A stretch of DNA of 16,674 bases from Phycisphaerales bacterium UBA7800. GTDB taxonomy: Bacteria > Planctomycetota > Phycisphaerae > Phycisphaerales > Phycisphaeraceae. The position numbers and the translations under genes were made by a program. Shown here in pieces: positions 1 to 8,306 of this stretch. Location of the stretch: the NCBI GenBank assembly GCA_002480565.1, contig DLCK01000075.1, positions 1-16,674 on the forward strand. Direction: 5' to 3'. Each line of letters begins with the position of its first letter. Position 1 is the first letter of the stretch. The notes beneath the pieces are model-generated. The model was not told the DNA's origin. It made no database searches and saw only the letters and a list, made by a program, of their open reading frames with translations.

Positions 1-37
1 AAAAACAACTTACAAGACACAGAGTTCAAGACATTAA

Positions 38-74
38 AAAACAGGACACAAGAAAATGACTTGTGTCCTGTTTT
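38..74 (-). terminator. Rho-independent terminator, probably bidirectional
   Basis: A 15-bp perfect stem (38-52 with 60-74) closes a 7-nt loop. Read on the minus strand it is followed by a run of six T (complement of 36-41), and it lies about 65 nt past the stop codon of the aminotransferase gene, so it should end the lipoprotein-aminotransferase transcript. On the plus strand the stem also runs into TTTTGTTTT, so it may work both ways. Confidence 0.85.
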
Positions 75-90
75 GTTTTCTATTGCTTAT

Positions 91-110
91 CTGTGTTTCA
101 CTGTGACTCT
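91..110. repeat. Short CTGTGACTCT-type intergenic repeat fragment
   Basis: Between the terminator and the aminotransferase stop codon the sequence reads CTGTGTTTCACTGTGACTCT. Its last ten bases (101-110) recur exactly at 5041-5050, inside the AACCACAGAG-type repeat upstream of mutL. I read it as a degenerate piece of the same intergenic repeat family. It is short, and chance is possible. Confidence 0.4.
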
Positions 111-138
111 ATAGCAAAAGCCAACACACAAAGCACGC

Positions 139-1344
139 TTATTCCGCAGTGTTGTTTAGCACACGACTCATCTGCCGGAGAGCCTGGCGGATGCGTTGTT
201 CGTTTTCGACTAATGCCATGCGGACATAGCCTTCACCCAGGGGCCCAAATGCGGCGCCGGGGGTCATGGCAACTTCAGCTTCTTCGACCAATGCCATGCA
301 CATTTTGTTGGTGGAGCCTTCATAACGTTGAAGGTGTTCATCACTGACTTTCGCCCAGACGAACATGGTTGCCAACGGGCCGTTTTCTCCATCGACTTCC
401 CAGCCCAGACGACGCAGGCCGCGCACCATGACATCACGACGTTCCTGATAAATCCTGGCTTGAGCTTCGACGAACTTATCACCTTCACGCATGGCAAGGA
501 TCGCTGCGATCTGAACCGCCTGGAAGATGCCATAGTCGTAGTAACCTTTGATGGTACTTAGCGCACTGATCATTTCACTGTTACCACAACAGAAACCAAT
601 GCGCCATCCTGCCATGTTGTAGGGCTTACTGAGTGTCGAAAATTCCACGCCGACTTCCTTGGCCCCCTCTGCTTGAAGGAAACTTGGAGCCTTGTAATCT
701 TCAAAACAGGTTTCACCGTAGGCAAAGTCATGAAGCACGATCACTTCGTACTTCTTAGCCATCGCAACAACCTTGTCGAAGAATGCAAGATCGACCGTCA
801 TCGTCGTGGGGTTGTGCGGATAGTTGAGGATCATCACCTTGGGGCGTGGCGTGAGTGTGGTCAGGACATGTTCAATGCGTTCAAGGAATGCATCGTCATT
901 ACCCAAGGGGACACTGATCGTACTCGCACCGGCAAGGATCACCGCATAGGTATGAATCTGGAACGCAGGGTCTGCTACGATTGCAGTATCACCAGGACCA
1001 AGAAGCGCCAGACACATGTGGCTGAACCCTTCCTTGGAACCGATGGTCGCGATGACTTCATTATCCGGGTCCAGGTCGATGTCCCATTTACGTTTCATCT
1101 TCAGCGCAAAGTCGCGGCGCAGGTTGTAGATACCCGCTGATGCCGAATAGCGTCCGTTGCGTGGGTCGAGGACTGCTTCACGTATTTTATCGACCACGGG
1201 GTCCGGCGCTGCGTCCTTTGGGTTGCCCATGTTCAGATCGATCACGTCATAGCCTGCTTTGCGGCGTTCGTAGATCAGGTGTTTGAGCTGGCCCAGGATA
1301 TAGGGCGGGAGGCGATCAATACGGGATGCAACTTGAATCTTCAT
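139..1344 (-). CDS. alaC: AlaC-like PLP-dependent class I/II aminotransferase
   Basis: A 401-residue fold-type I aminotransferase, closest by recalled sequence to E. coli AlaC (YfdZ), which makes alanine from pyruvate with glutamate as donor. Visible landmarks are the N-terminal RIDRLPPYI and DLNMGNP segments, GSKEG near 102-106, NYPHNPT (174-180) with the PLP-contacting Asn178, HDFAYG (205-210) with Asp206 for the pyridine nitrogen and Tyr209, STLSKPYNMAGWR (236-248) with Lys240 as Schiff-base lysine, and Arg375 in VRMAL for the substrate carboxylate. Length is normal and no key residue is missing. The ATG at 1344 has no clear Shine-Dalgarno, but the protein begins where the family does. It lies 28 nt downstream of the lipoprotein gene on the same strand, so co-transcription is likely. 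Close relatives include LL-diaminopimelate aminotransferase, so the exact substrate is not settled. Cytoplasmic. Confidence 0.93.
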   Translation of the reverse strand: MKIQVASRIDRLPPYILGQLKHLIYERRKAGYDVIDLNMGNPKDAAPDPVVDKIREAVLDPRNGRYSASAGIYNLRRDFALKMKRKWDIDLDPDNEVIATIGSKEGFSHMCLALLGPGDTAIVADPAFQIHTYAVILAGASTISVPLGNDDAFLERIEHVLTTLTPRPKVMILNYPHNPTTMTVDLAFFDKVVAMAKKYEVIVLHDFAYGETCFEDYKAPSFLQAEGAKEVGVEFSTLSKPYNMAGWRIGFCCGNSEMISALSTIKGYYDYGIFQAVQIAAILAMREGDKFVEAQARIYQERRDVMVRGLRRLGWEVDGENGPLATMFVWAKVSDEHLQRYEGSTNKMCMALVEEAEVAMTPGAAFGPLGEGYVRMALVENEQRIRQALRQMSRVLNNTAE

Positions 1345-1372
1345 TGGTGAACTCGAATTAATGATTACTATA

Positions 1373-2356
1373 TTACGGCAGATTGTTTTTATTCGTCTGC
1401 CAGCTTTGGTTTAACGCACGGTCCAGAACCACCACATCGGCCTGGCGCATCAAGGTCGCTGCCATCTGTCGCATGAGCATCTGCTCCACTTCACGACGGA
1501 CTTTAACGGCCAAGGATGCTTTAACATCGTCTAATGTTACCGATTGTCTGGCGTTTTTGCTCAGCAGCTTCAAAATGGCAAAGCCGTTATCCAACGCAAC
1601 CACGTCACTGATCTGCCCAACTTCCAATCTGGCAATTGCTTTATGCAACGCGGTGGGATAGCTCGCATCCACAGGCGAGATAGGGTCCAAGATGCCGTTG
1701 GTGGCTTTACTGGCTGGATTTTGGGAAAACTGTTGGACGAGTTGACCGAAGGCTTCGCCCTTGCGAGCACGATTGAGAATTCTTACGGCGTCCGCTGTAT
1801 TGTCGATCACGATAATCTGCACAACCGATGCTGGCCCATAACGCAACTCATACGCCTGGTTGATTGCTTGATCGGTCACAGTCACCTGATCCGACACCAG
1901 GTGTCGCAAAGCAGCTTGTCTGAATAGAAAATCATCAAAGCGGTTTGGCCCAAGTCCTTCACGATCTCGTAGTTGCTTGAGCAGTTGTTCGCCGACCTTT
2001 GTATCAGGATGCAATGATGAGACAAAAATCTGGCGTTCGGCTTGAATCTGATCCTCAGTGATGATGGTTTTCCCGAGTTTTTCCCGGATTTTCATGCTCA
2101 TGATACGTTCACTGAGTACCTGCCCACCTGCTGCTTCAATAAGCGATGGCGTCAGATCAGCCAAGTTCACCGGGACATTGTCGACTTTGGCCAAAGTCTG
2201 GATCGATGATGCAGCAGCTTTGGGTGTAACCGATGCCGATTTTGCAGTAGACTGTATGTCTGGGGAAGGTTGCACGATTGACAGCTTGGGGCTGTTTCGA
2301 GCACAACCAACTAGCGTCAGACACATCAGCAGGCACAGTGGCATCCGTCTTTTCAT
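1373..2356 (-). CDS. Parvulin-type (PpiC/SurA-like) peptidyl-prolyl isomerase lipoprotein
   Basis: A 327-residue protein starting with a basic, hydrophobic signal and a lipobox LVGC with Cys18 as the predicted lipidated residue, so it should be anchored in a membrane facing the periplasm. Residues 20-60 are a Ser/Ala/Pro-rich linker. Residues 60-165 are helical and resemble a SurA-type chaperone region. About 177-265 matches a parvulin rotamase domain: VVQIIVID, EAFGQLVQQFSQNP, LHKAIARLEVGQIS and NGFAILKLL occur in family order. A helical tail follows. By family it would assist folding of exported proteins. The rotamase core is diverged, so it may act mainly as a chaperone (inference). It is transcribed away from the zinc-ribbon gene across a 55-bp gap and sits just upstream of the aminotransferase gene. 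Confidence 0.85.
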   Translation of the reverse strand: MKRRMPLCLLMCLTLVGCARNSPKLSIVQPSPDIQSTAKSASVTPKAAASSIQTLAKVDNVPVNLADLTPSLIEAAGGQVLSERIMSMKIREKLGKTIITEDQIQAERQIFVSSLHPDTKVGEQLLKQLRDREGLGPNRFDDFLFRQAALRHLVSDQVTVTDQAINQAYELRYGPASVVQIIVIDNTADAVRILNRARKGEAFGQLVQQFSQNPASKATNGILDPISPVDASYPTALHKAIARLEVGQISDVVALDNGFAILKLLSKNARQSVTLDDVKASLAVKVRREVEQMLMRQMAATLMRQADVVVLDRALNQSWQTNKNNLP

Positions 2357-2411
2357 GGCGTGAAGCTAAACCGTCAACCGTCTGCTGTCAACGCGCAGGA
2401 ACAGAACCTCA

Positions 2412-3593
2412 ATGAATCAAACGCAATCGACACACGCTGGCACCGTCCTTTGTCCTTACTGCGGACACCTTCAGGCATCGAGTTCTCATCGCTGTGAGCA
2501 ATGCCAGGGACTCTTTGAACCGCTGTCCAGAATGGCGACACAAATTGCCATGGGGCCATGGTTCGTCCGTGATGAATCCATGCCCTACGCGCCCGGATGC
2601 AGCTTTGAGATCATCAAACGCAAAGCCCAGACTGGCAAGCTCACTGCCCAATCCATCATCCGCGGGCCAAGTACCCATCAATTCTGGATGCATGCAGATC
2701 AAGTCCCCGGCATCGCCCATCTGATCGGCATCTGTCATCAATGCAGTTGCAAGGTCAATCCCAAAGAACGGCTTTGCCCTGAATGTCATGCTCCGTTTGA
2801 CTCGCTGGAACATCGCAATGAACTGGGACTCCAATACCCCAACGCCGAGTCAGCTCATCAGGCACGCATTCAACTCGAACAACTCAAAAATGCTGATCAC
2901 AGCGATGCTGTGACAACCCCCTCAGTACAACCGCAACCGACACCCACGCCAAGTCCTGTGGCCGCCAAACCACAGCCTCTTCCCGTGACACCTGCTTCTG
3001 AAGCCCAGCCGACTGTCGACAGTGCAATCAGCTCACTTGGGCCGGTCGCATCATCGGTTCCGTTGCCTGATTCGACGCAATTAATTCCTGACTCTCAGCA
3101 GGTTCATCCTCAAGAATCCGATGAACCGACTCGATCAATCAAGACCGCGGATCTCAACAAGCAAGCTCAGCATCTGTCTGCCACCGTCATCGTCATGATC
3201 GTCTGCATTGTGGTGTTGCTGGCTTTGATCGTGATGCTCTATCTGGGGTCACGCAAGCCCGGCGGTGTCACTGGCAAGGAACCGATCCCACGCGAGTTGG
3301 GGACCACTGGAGCCTTGCGAGAGGAAACACTCCCCACGGTCTCCGAAGATGCTCCTGCCAAACCAGTGGACATGCCCGATCCGGTGGGGCCGATGCGTCT
3401 GCACCAGGTCATCAACGATGCCCGGACACTTGAGCAGCAAGGCCATTCCAGTGAAGCCTTGGCAAAACTCCGTGAATATGAACAATCACTGGAAGATGGT
3501 AAGCTGGAGCCTGATCTTAAAAATGAGATCCAGCGACTCGAAAAAATTATTGCCCGTAAAAATGCTGCTTCATTTTTTGGAAGCAGTGAGTAA
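2412..3593 (+). CDS. Zinc-ribbon / GYF-like single-pass membrane protein, unknown function
   Basis: A 393-residue protein of unusual architecture. The N terminus has a CPYC...CEQC zinc ribbon (Cys14, 17, 28, 31). Residues 48-104 (GPWFVRD to VPGIAHL) look like a GYF_2-type domain, with a helix of the FEIIKRKAQTGKL kind and a terminal FW. A second zinc-binding cluster follows (Cys108, 111, 113, 122, 125). Residues 160-250 are Pro/Ser/Thr/Gln-rich and probably disordered. A 24-residue hydrophobic span (256-279) should cross the membrane, and a charged helical tail at about 329-385 resembles one TPR-like hairpin. By composition the zinc/GYF half is probably cytoplasmic and the tail outside (inference). 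AGGA lies about 10 nt before the ATG. The function is unknown; an adaptor role binding proline-rich partners is only a guess from the GYF fold. Confidence 0.85.
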   Translation: MNQTQSTHAGTVLCPYCGHLQASSSHRCEQCQGLFEPLSRMATQIAMGPWFVRDESMPYAPGCSFEIIKRKAQTGKLTAQSIIRGPSTHQFWMHADQVPGIAHLIGICHQCSCKVNPKERLCPECHAPFDSLEHRNELGLQYPNAESAHQARIQLEQLKNADHSDAVTTPSVQPQPTPTPSPVAAKPQPLPVTPASEAQPTVDSAISSLGPVASSVPLPDSTQLIPDSQQVHPQESDEPTRSIKTADLNKQAQHLSATVIVMIVCIVVLLALIVMLYLGSRKPGGVTGKEPIPRELGTTGALREETLPTVSEDAPAKPVDMPDPVGPMRLHQVINDARTLEQQGHSSEALAKLREYEQSLEDGKLEPDLKNEIQRLEKIIARKNAASFFGSSE

Positions 3594-3606
3594 AAGTAAG
3601 GAGAGG

Positions 3607-3631
3607 GACTAGCGACTAGCGACTAGCGACT
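3607..3631. repeat. Heptad tandem repeat (GACTAGC x3.6)
   Basis: The intergenic gap 3594-3717 contains three perfect tandem copies of GACTAGC plus a partial GACT. The 7-nt period is exact. It lies 14 nt past the stop codon of the zinc-ribbon gene. No gene or terminator is visible in this gap. Confidence 0.9.
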
Positions 3632-3687
3632 TGGGAAAGACATTGATATTTCAAAGCATCTTTGAATACGAAATGCCTTTCCTCAGT

Positions 3688-3712
3688 CTGATCTCTGATT
3701 CTGATCCCTGAT
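3688..3712. repeat. CTGAT near-heptad repeat
   Basis: CTGAT occurs four times, beginning at 3688, 3695, 3701 and 3708, so with periods of 7, 6 and 7. It ends 5 nt before the ATG of the class V aminotransferase gene. It occupies the place of a leader, with no Shine-Dalgarno visible, so it may affect that gene's expression or may simply be slippage-derived repeat DNA. Confidence 0.75.
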
Positions 3713-3717
3713 AAAAA

Positions 3718-4971
3718 ATGTCCAACACCTCATCTGACATCACTGGCCCACGCTTGTACATGGACAATGCAGCCACGAGTTTCCCCAAGCCCAAAGCCGT
3801 CCATGAAGCGATGATGCACTTTGCCACCAAGCTCGGTGCGTCACCTGGGCGTGGCGCCTATGCCGAGGCTCGCGAAGCCGGTCGGCTGATGAATCAATGC
3901 CGTGAAAGAATTTGTAAGCTTATTGGTGCTGATACCAGCAAACCTCAGCAGATGGTTTTCACACTCAACACCACCGATGGATTAAACATCGCCATTCGCG
4001 GGATCATTGGACACGCCATTGCCAACAACACCACAGGCAGTGACAAGCCACACGTAATCACCACATGGATGGATCACAACTCCGTGTTGCGTCCGTTTAA
4101 TGCATTGGCTAACAGCAAAGACATCGAGCAGACGCGCATCAAGTGTGACCCGCAAACCGGATTGGCGGACCCTGAAGATATCAAGCAGGCCATCCGCCCC
4201 AATACCGTTCTCATCGCAGTGGTCCACGGCTCAAACGTCACCGGCACGGTTCAACCCATTGCAGAGATTGGCAAGATCGCTCGTGAACAGGACATCCCAT
4301 TCCTCGTTGATGCTGCCCAAACCATCGGTCACATGCCACTGGATGTGGAACAAGCCAACATCGACCTTCTGGCATTCCCAGGCCACAAAGGCTTACTCGG
4401 CCCACTGGGGACCGGCGCGCTGTACATTCGCCCCGGCATTGAAGACCGCATGATCACTTCCAAAGAAGGCGGCACCGGCAGTGTCTCGGAACAGGATACG
4501 CAACCGGCCTTCATGCCCGACCGCTTTGAACCGGGCAGTCACAATGCCATCGGCATCATCGGTCTGTCCGAAGGTGTCCAGTACATCCTCGACAAAGGCA
4601 TCGAACAAATCTGGGAACATGAGCAGGGACTCATGCGCATGATGATCGAAGGACTCAGCGAATACGGTGAGATGCCCAACATGACATGGTACGGCCCGCA
4701 AGGTATCAAAAACCGATGTGGCGTCTTCTCCGTGCGAGTCGGCGGTTACGATCAACCCCAAACGCTCAGCGATGCACTGGAGTCCCGCTATGGCATCCTC
4801 ACCCGATCAGGTATCCACTGTGCCCCATTGGCCCACCAGACCTTCGGCACGCATGACCTGGGGGGCATGACCCGATTCTCATTTGGCCCGTTCCTCTCCA
4901 CCCAAGACGTAAAGTATGCCAGCGACGCCCTTGGACAAATCTGTCTGGAAACTCAGGCGGTGACAAAGTAA
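3718..4971 (+). CDS. Cysteine desulfurase-type class V aminotransferase
   Basis: A 417-residue PLP enzyme of aminotransferase class V. Visible landmarks are YMDNAATSFPKP (14-25) near the N terminus, His120 in the WMDHNS segment (stacks on PLP), VDAAQT (197-202) with Asp198 and Gln201, the Schiff-base Lys224 in PGHKG, and the active-site loop RSGIHCAP (363-370) with Cys368, the sulfur-accepting cysteine expected in SufS/CsdA-type desulfurases. All catalytic residues are present. It resembles the stand-alone cysteine desulfurase-like subfamily (TIGR01977-type, recalled) more than IscS. No isc or suf genes are nearby, so its sulfur acceptor cannot be told. The ATG has no Shine-Dalgarno. Plus-strand neighbours are the zinc-ribbon gene (124 bp upstream) and mutL (104 bp downstream). 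Cytoplasmic. Confidence 0.92.
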   Translation: MSNTSSDITGPRLYMDNAATSFPKPKAVHEAMMHFATKLGASPGRGAYAEAREAGRLMNQCRERICKLIGADTSKPQQMVFTLNTTDGLNIAIRGIIGHAIANNTTGSDKPHVITTWMDHNSVLRPFNALANSKDIEQTRIKCDPQTGLADPEDIKQAIRPNTVLIAVVHGSNVTGTVQPIAEIGKIAREQDIPFLVDAAQTIGHMPLDVEQANIDLLAFPGHKGLLGPLGTGALYIRPGIEDRMITSKEGGTGSVSEQDTQPAFMPDRFEPGSHNAIGIIGLSEGVQYILDKGIEQIWEHEQGLMRMMIEGLSEYGEMPNMTWYGPQGIKNRCGVFSVRVGGYDQPQTLSDALESRYGILTRSGIHCAPLAHQTFGTHDLGGMTRFSFGPFLSTQDVKYASDALGQICLETQAVTK

Positions 4972-4989
4972 AAAGTTAATCAACGGATA

Positions 4990-5064
4990 AACCACAGAGT
5001 CAAACAATTTTCATTTTGGTTCTCTGCCTTTTTTCGGGCTCTGTGACTCTGAGCCTCTGTGGTT
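4990..5064. repeat. AACCACAGAG-type repeat with inverted ends
   Basis: AACCACAGAG at 4990-4999 pairs perfectly with CTCTGTGGTT at 5055-5064. Between them the strand carries further CTCTG and CTGTGACTCT units. Read on the minus strand, the right part has the ACCACAGAGG...CAGAGTCACAGAG rhythm of a short repeat seen between genes in many bacterial genomes (recalled, not checked). It fills most of the 104-bp gap before mutL and ends 11 nt before the mutL start. As RNA it could form a 10-bp stem with a 55-nt loop. Confidence 0.7.
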
Positions 5065-5075
5065 AAAAAATAACA

Positions 5076-7058
5076 ATGCCCATACGCAAACTCCCCAAAC
5101 TGCTCATCAACCAAATCGCTGCTGGCGAGGTGATCGAACGTCCTGCCTCCGTGGTCAAGGAGTTGGTGGAAAATTCGCTTGATGCCAATGCATCACAGAT
5201 TGATGTCGCCATTGAAGATGGAGGACGTCAGCTTATACGCATTGCGGATAATGGAACAGGCATTCCAGAAGACGAATTGCCGTTAGCCATTGAGCAGCAT
5301 GCCACCAGTAAACTCACTACCGTCGAGGAACTGTCACATATTGCGACCATGGGTTTTCGTGGGGAGGCGTTAGCATCAATCAGCAGTGTCAGTCGCCTGC
5401 GGATCACCAGTCGCGCGACGGTGGATGGGGTGGTCTTGGAAAGTGGCAACGTCTTGGAGACTGCGGGCGCGGAAGTGATGCCGATTGAACCTGCAGCCTG
5501 TGCGCCGGGTACAACTATTGAAATTCGAGACCTGTTTTTCAATACCCCTGCCCGATACAAGTTCATGCGTGCTGCTTCGACGGAGTTTGGTCATATATCT
5601 GACTTGCTTAATCGCATTGCCATCGCGCGTCCGGATGTGGGTTTCACACTGTCACATAATGGTCGCAAGACTTTGGATGTGCCTGCCACCGAAGACCATG
5701 TGCAGCGATGTGTTGATGTACTTGGCAAGCAGTTGGCTGAAGGGTTACTGGAGTTTGAATACCACGACACACCCCGCCCACCCGAGTCTGGGCAGATTCA
5801 GACCCCTGCCAGCGTATGGGGTTTGGCTGGACTACCTTCCGTTGCCAAAGCCACCACGAAGTTCCAATACATCTACGTCAATGGTCGATCTATCCGTGAT
5901 CGCAATTTGAGTCATGCCATCAAGGAAGCCTACCGCGGACTCATCCCGCCGGACAAACATCCGCTGGCGGTGGTGTGTATCCAACTCGATCCGCATGGCG
6001 TGGATGTCAACGTCCATCCCACCAAAGCAGAGGTTCGCTTCCGCGAGGTGTCACGTATGCACGGGTTGGTACTTCATGCCATCCGTCAACGCATACTCCA
6101 AAGTGACCTGACACCCAACGCAAGTTTCTCCGGGCCGACCAATACGTTTAACCGCCCGGACATTACCGAACTGACTGCTCCCCAGCAATCCTTTGGCGAG
6201 TCGGTCGAACAATCGCCCCCCGGAAGTTTTAATCCAAGCTTCCCGCAGCCCGGCGAGACTTCGCAGCAAACCACTGCTCCGACGACCAATGACTTCGTGA
6301 ACTACTTCAAGAAAATGCAGCCTGACCAAAAGGGCTTTGTCTACGACGAAGTCTCCAAGGCCATGCAGGATGAAGACCCCCAGGCGTTACTCAAACAACC
6401 GTCTCTTGATGCATGGGAACAGGCTCAGCGAAACAGTCCCGGCGGCGCCCCTGCTGCTCCCGTGTTGCAAGAGTTCGGCGTATTGCAGATTCATAAAAGC
6501 TATCTCATCACGCAGGACGATCAAGGTCTGGTCATCATCGACCAACATGCTTTGCATGAACGTGTGATGTTCGAAGAACTGCGTGAGCGTATTTTGAGTA
6601 AGACGCTTGAAAGCCAACGCCTGCTGACGCCAATCACGTTTGAAGCTTCCGCCCGACGCATTGATCTGCTGGATCAGATGCAGTCGTTACTCGAAAAAAT
6701 CGGCATTGAAGCTTCACCGTTAGGCCCGGACACGATTGCGGTACATGCGTATCCGACACTGCTTTTTGATCGCAAGGTTGATCCCTTGCCATTTATGAAT
6801 GAACTGTTGGATCAGGCTGAGGATGACAAGTTGGATGTGACCAATCCGAATGTCGATGAAGCGGTATTGCATGAAGTGTTGGACATGATGAGTTGCAAGG
6901 CTGCGGTCAAAGCAGGCGATCACATGACCCAGGAGGAGTTAGCTGCCCTACTCAAACGCCGCGACGAAATCGAGCGTTCCAGCAACTGCCCGCACGGTCG
7001 GCCAACGAGTATCCGTCTGACGCTTAAGCAGCTTGAGAAGCAGTTCATGCGGTCATAG
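5076..7058 (+). CDS. mutL: DNA mismatch repair protein MutL, endonuclease type
   Basis: A 660-residue complete MutL. The N-terminal GHKL ATPase shows NQIAAGEVIERPASVVKEL with Glu29 as general base and Asn33 for magnesium, DNGTGI (58-63) and GFRGEAL (93-99); the transducer domain includes NGRSIRDR and VDVNVHPTKAEVRF (309-322). Residues 345-455 are a poorly conserved Pro/Gln/Ser linker. The C-terminal dimerisation domain carries the metal-dependent endonuclease set: DQHALHERVMFE (489-500, matching DQHA-x2-E-x4-E), SCKAAVKAGD (606-615), CPHGRP (638-643) and a terminal F-x-R (657-659). QRLLTP (514-519) fits a sliding-clamp binding motif. So it should nick the strand to be repaired itself, as in bacteria without MutH (family knowledge). 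The ATG has no Shine-Dalgarno. The next gene begins 43 nt downstream. Confidence 0.98.
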   Translation: MPIRKLPKLLINQIAAGEVIERPASVVKELVENSLDANASQIDVAIEDGGRQLIRIADNGTGIPEDELPLAIEQHATSKLTTVEELSHIATMGFRGEALASISSVSRLRITSRATVDGVVLESGNVLETAGAEVMPIEPAACAPGTTIEIRDLFFNTPARYKFMRAASTEFGHISDLLNRIAIARPDVGFTLSHNGRKTLDVPATEDHVQRCVDVLGKQLAEGLLEFEYHDTPRPPESGQIQTPASVWGLAGLPSVAKATTKFQYIYVNGRSIRDRNLSHAIKEAYRGLIPPDKHPLAVVCIQLDPHGVDVNVHPTKAEVRFREVSRMHGLVLHAIRQRILQSDLTPNASFSGPTNTFNRPDITELTAPQQSFGESVEQSPPGSFNPSFPQPGETSQQTTAPTTNDFVNYFKKMQPDQKGFVYDEVSKAMQDEDPQALLKQPSLDAWEQAQRNSPGGAPAAPVLQEFGVLQIHKSYLITQDDQGLVIIDQHALHERVMFEELRERILSKTLESQRLLTPITFEASARRIDLLDQMQSLLEKIGIEASPLGPDTIAVHAYPTLLFDRKVDPLPFMNELLDQAEDDKLDVTNPNVDEAVLHEVLDMMSCKAAVKAGDHMTQEELAALLKRRDEIERSSNCPHGRPTSIRLTLKQLEKQFMRS

Positions 7059-7101
7059 ACTTAGTTAAGGGACGTATGCATATTGATACTCACGGGGACT
7101 C

Positions 7102-8055
7102 ATGATGAAAAAAATACTCATACCCGCAGTGTTATCCATCATGATCACTTCGATCATATCCGCCATGATGCTTTTTCTCTCCGCTGAGATTTTGGAAAAA
7201 TATGGGTACGGCGTTTTCCTGGTCACTCCCTTAATGTGCGGTGCAATCTCATCGGTTCTCTACAACATTGCTGAAAAAAGAAAAATCAAAGAATCACTTT
7301 TCGTCTCCTTGCTCAGTGGCTTTATTTCGCTGCTGGGATTTTTTACATTTGGATACGAAGGCGGTATCTGCCTGCTGATGGCTGCACCAATCATGCTCCC
7401 CTGCTTTGCATTGGGCGGACTATTGGGGCACGGCATATTCCAATTGATTCGAGACACCATCAAAGGGCAAACGCCCTTCCTGCTGATGCTCGGTCTGCTT
7501 CCAATCCTCCTGGGCCTTGAAAGTAGATTGCCTGTTACAGATCACATCCGTCAAGTTCAAACCCGTATTTTCATTGAAGGTGATATCGGTGATGTATGGC
7601 AGGAGGTCATTGCCTTTAACACCATCCCTGAGCCTACAGAGTGGTTGTTTAAAATGGGGATCGCCTATCCGATTGATGCTACTATTGAAGGCCATGGCGT
7701 AGGTGCGATTCGCTACTGCAATTTCTCCACCGGCTCATTTGTCGAGCCCATCACCCAATGGAATGAAAACAAGCTGCTCGCATTTGATGTGACTGCCCAA
7801 CCCTTACCCATGACGGAGATGTCACCGTATGTGAACATCCATCCGCCACATCTGGATTGGGCATTTGTATCCCATAAAGGACAGTTCAGACTCAACCAAT
7901 TGGCGGATGGCAAAGTCGAACTCATCGGCACGACGTGGTTCCATACCGAGATCGGCCCGGAGTTTTACTGGGGAAATATCTGTGAAGAATTGATTCACAT
8001 CATCCATCTGCGCGTATTGAATCACATCAAACAGTCGGTGGAAACAACTGACTGA
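7102..8055 (+). CDS. Multi-pass membrane protein with C-terminal SRPBCC-like domain
   Basis: A 317-residue two-part protein. Residues 1-145 are strongly hydrophobic, with about five membrane-spanning stretches near 5-27, 36-56, 66-84, 88-116 and 124-140. Residues 150-312 look like a soluble SRPBCC (START/polyketide cyclase-like) domain: a first beta strand TRIFIEGDIGDVWQEV, then IEGHGVGAIRYCNFSTG, FVEPITQWNENKLLAFDV, GQFRLNQL...VELIGTTWFH and a long C-terminal helix. Such domains make a deep hydrophobic pocket for a lipid or other small ligand. No catalytic residues can be named, so the ligand and function are unknown. GGGG five nt before the ATG serves as a weak ribosome site. It lies 43 nt after mutL and may share its transcript, but a functional link is not implied. 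Confidence 0.82.
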   Translation: MMKKILIPAVLSIMITSIISAMMLFLSAEILEKYGYGVFLVTPLMCGAISSVLYNIAEKRKIKESLFVSLLSGFISLLGFFTFGYEGGICLLMAAPIMLPCFALGGLLGHGIFQLIRDTIKGQTPFLLMLGLLPILLGLESRLPVTDHIRQVQTRIFIEGDIGDVWQEVIAFNTIPEPTEWLFKMGIAYPIDATIEGHGVGAIRYCNFSTGSFVEPITQWNENKLLAFDVTAQPLPMTEMSPYVNIHPPHLDWAFVSHKGQFRLNQLADGKVELIGTTWFHTEIGPEFYWGNICEELIHIIHLRVLNHIKQSVETTD

Positions 8056-8126
8056 TTTCCATAAAACAAAAGGCTCTTCCGTTAAATCAGTGGTTTGGTT
8101 TCCATTCGATACCTCAATGATTTGCT

Positions 8127-8157
8127 TGCCAGGGAGCTAACGCTCCCCGGACCCCTT
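8127..8157 (+). repeat. Left arm of a 31-bp inverted repeat
   Basis: This arm matches the reverse complement of 8616-8646 at 29 of 31 positions. It contains its own small palindrome, GGGAGC-TAAC-GCTCCC (8132-8147), followed by CCGG and a run of C. With the other arm it bounds a 520-bp segment. Confidence 0.88.
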
Positions 8158-8204
8158 GACGAGTTCATAGGACCATCATTCATTGATCGCTTCAAACAAG
8201 ACAT

Positions 8205-8251
8205 ACAAGGCTATAAGGCAGCGGCTCAAGGGTGGTGATACCTTGCCTTGT
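8205..8251. other. Internal hairpin of the structured segment
   Basis: ACAAGGC at 8205-8211 pairs with GCCTTGT at 8245-8251. After a 3-nt bulge, AAGG at 8215-8218 pairs with CCTT at 8241-8244, making an 11-bp stem with a 22-nt loop. Confidence 0.6.
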
Positions 8252-8306
8252 GCGTATTGCCTCCTGTAGTGCCACGTGCGTTGGGTGGGCCAACAGGACC
8301 TTAAGC

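Noticed and set aside
3607..3712. CRISPR-like array
   Set aside because: The repeat unit is 7 nt with no spacers and no cas genes are present. It is a simple tandem repeat.
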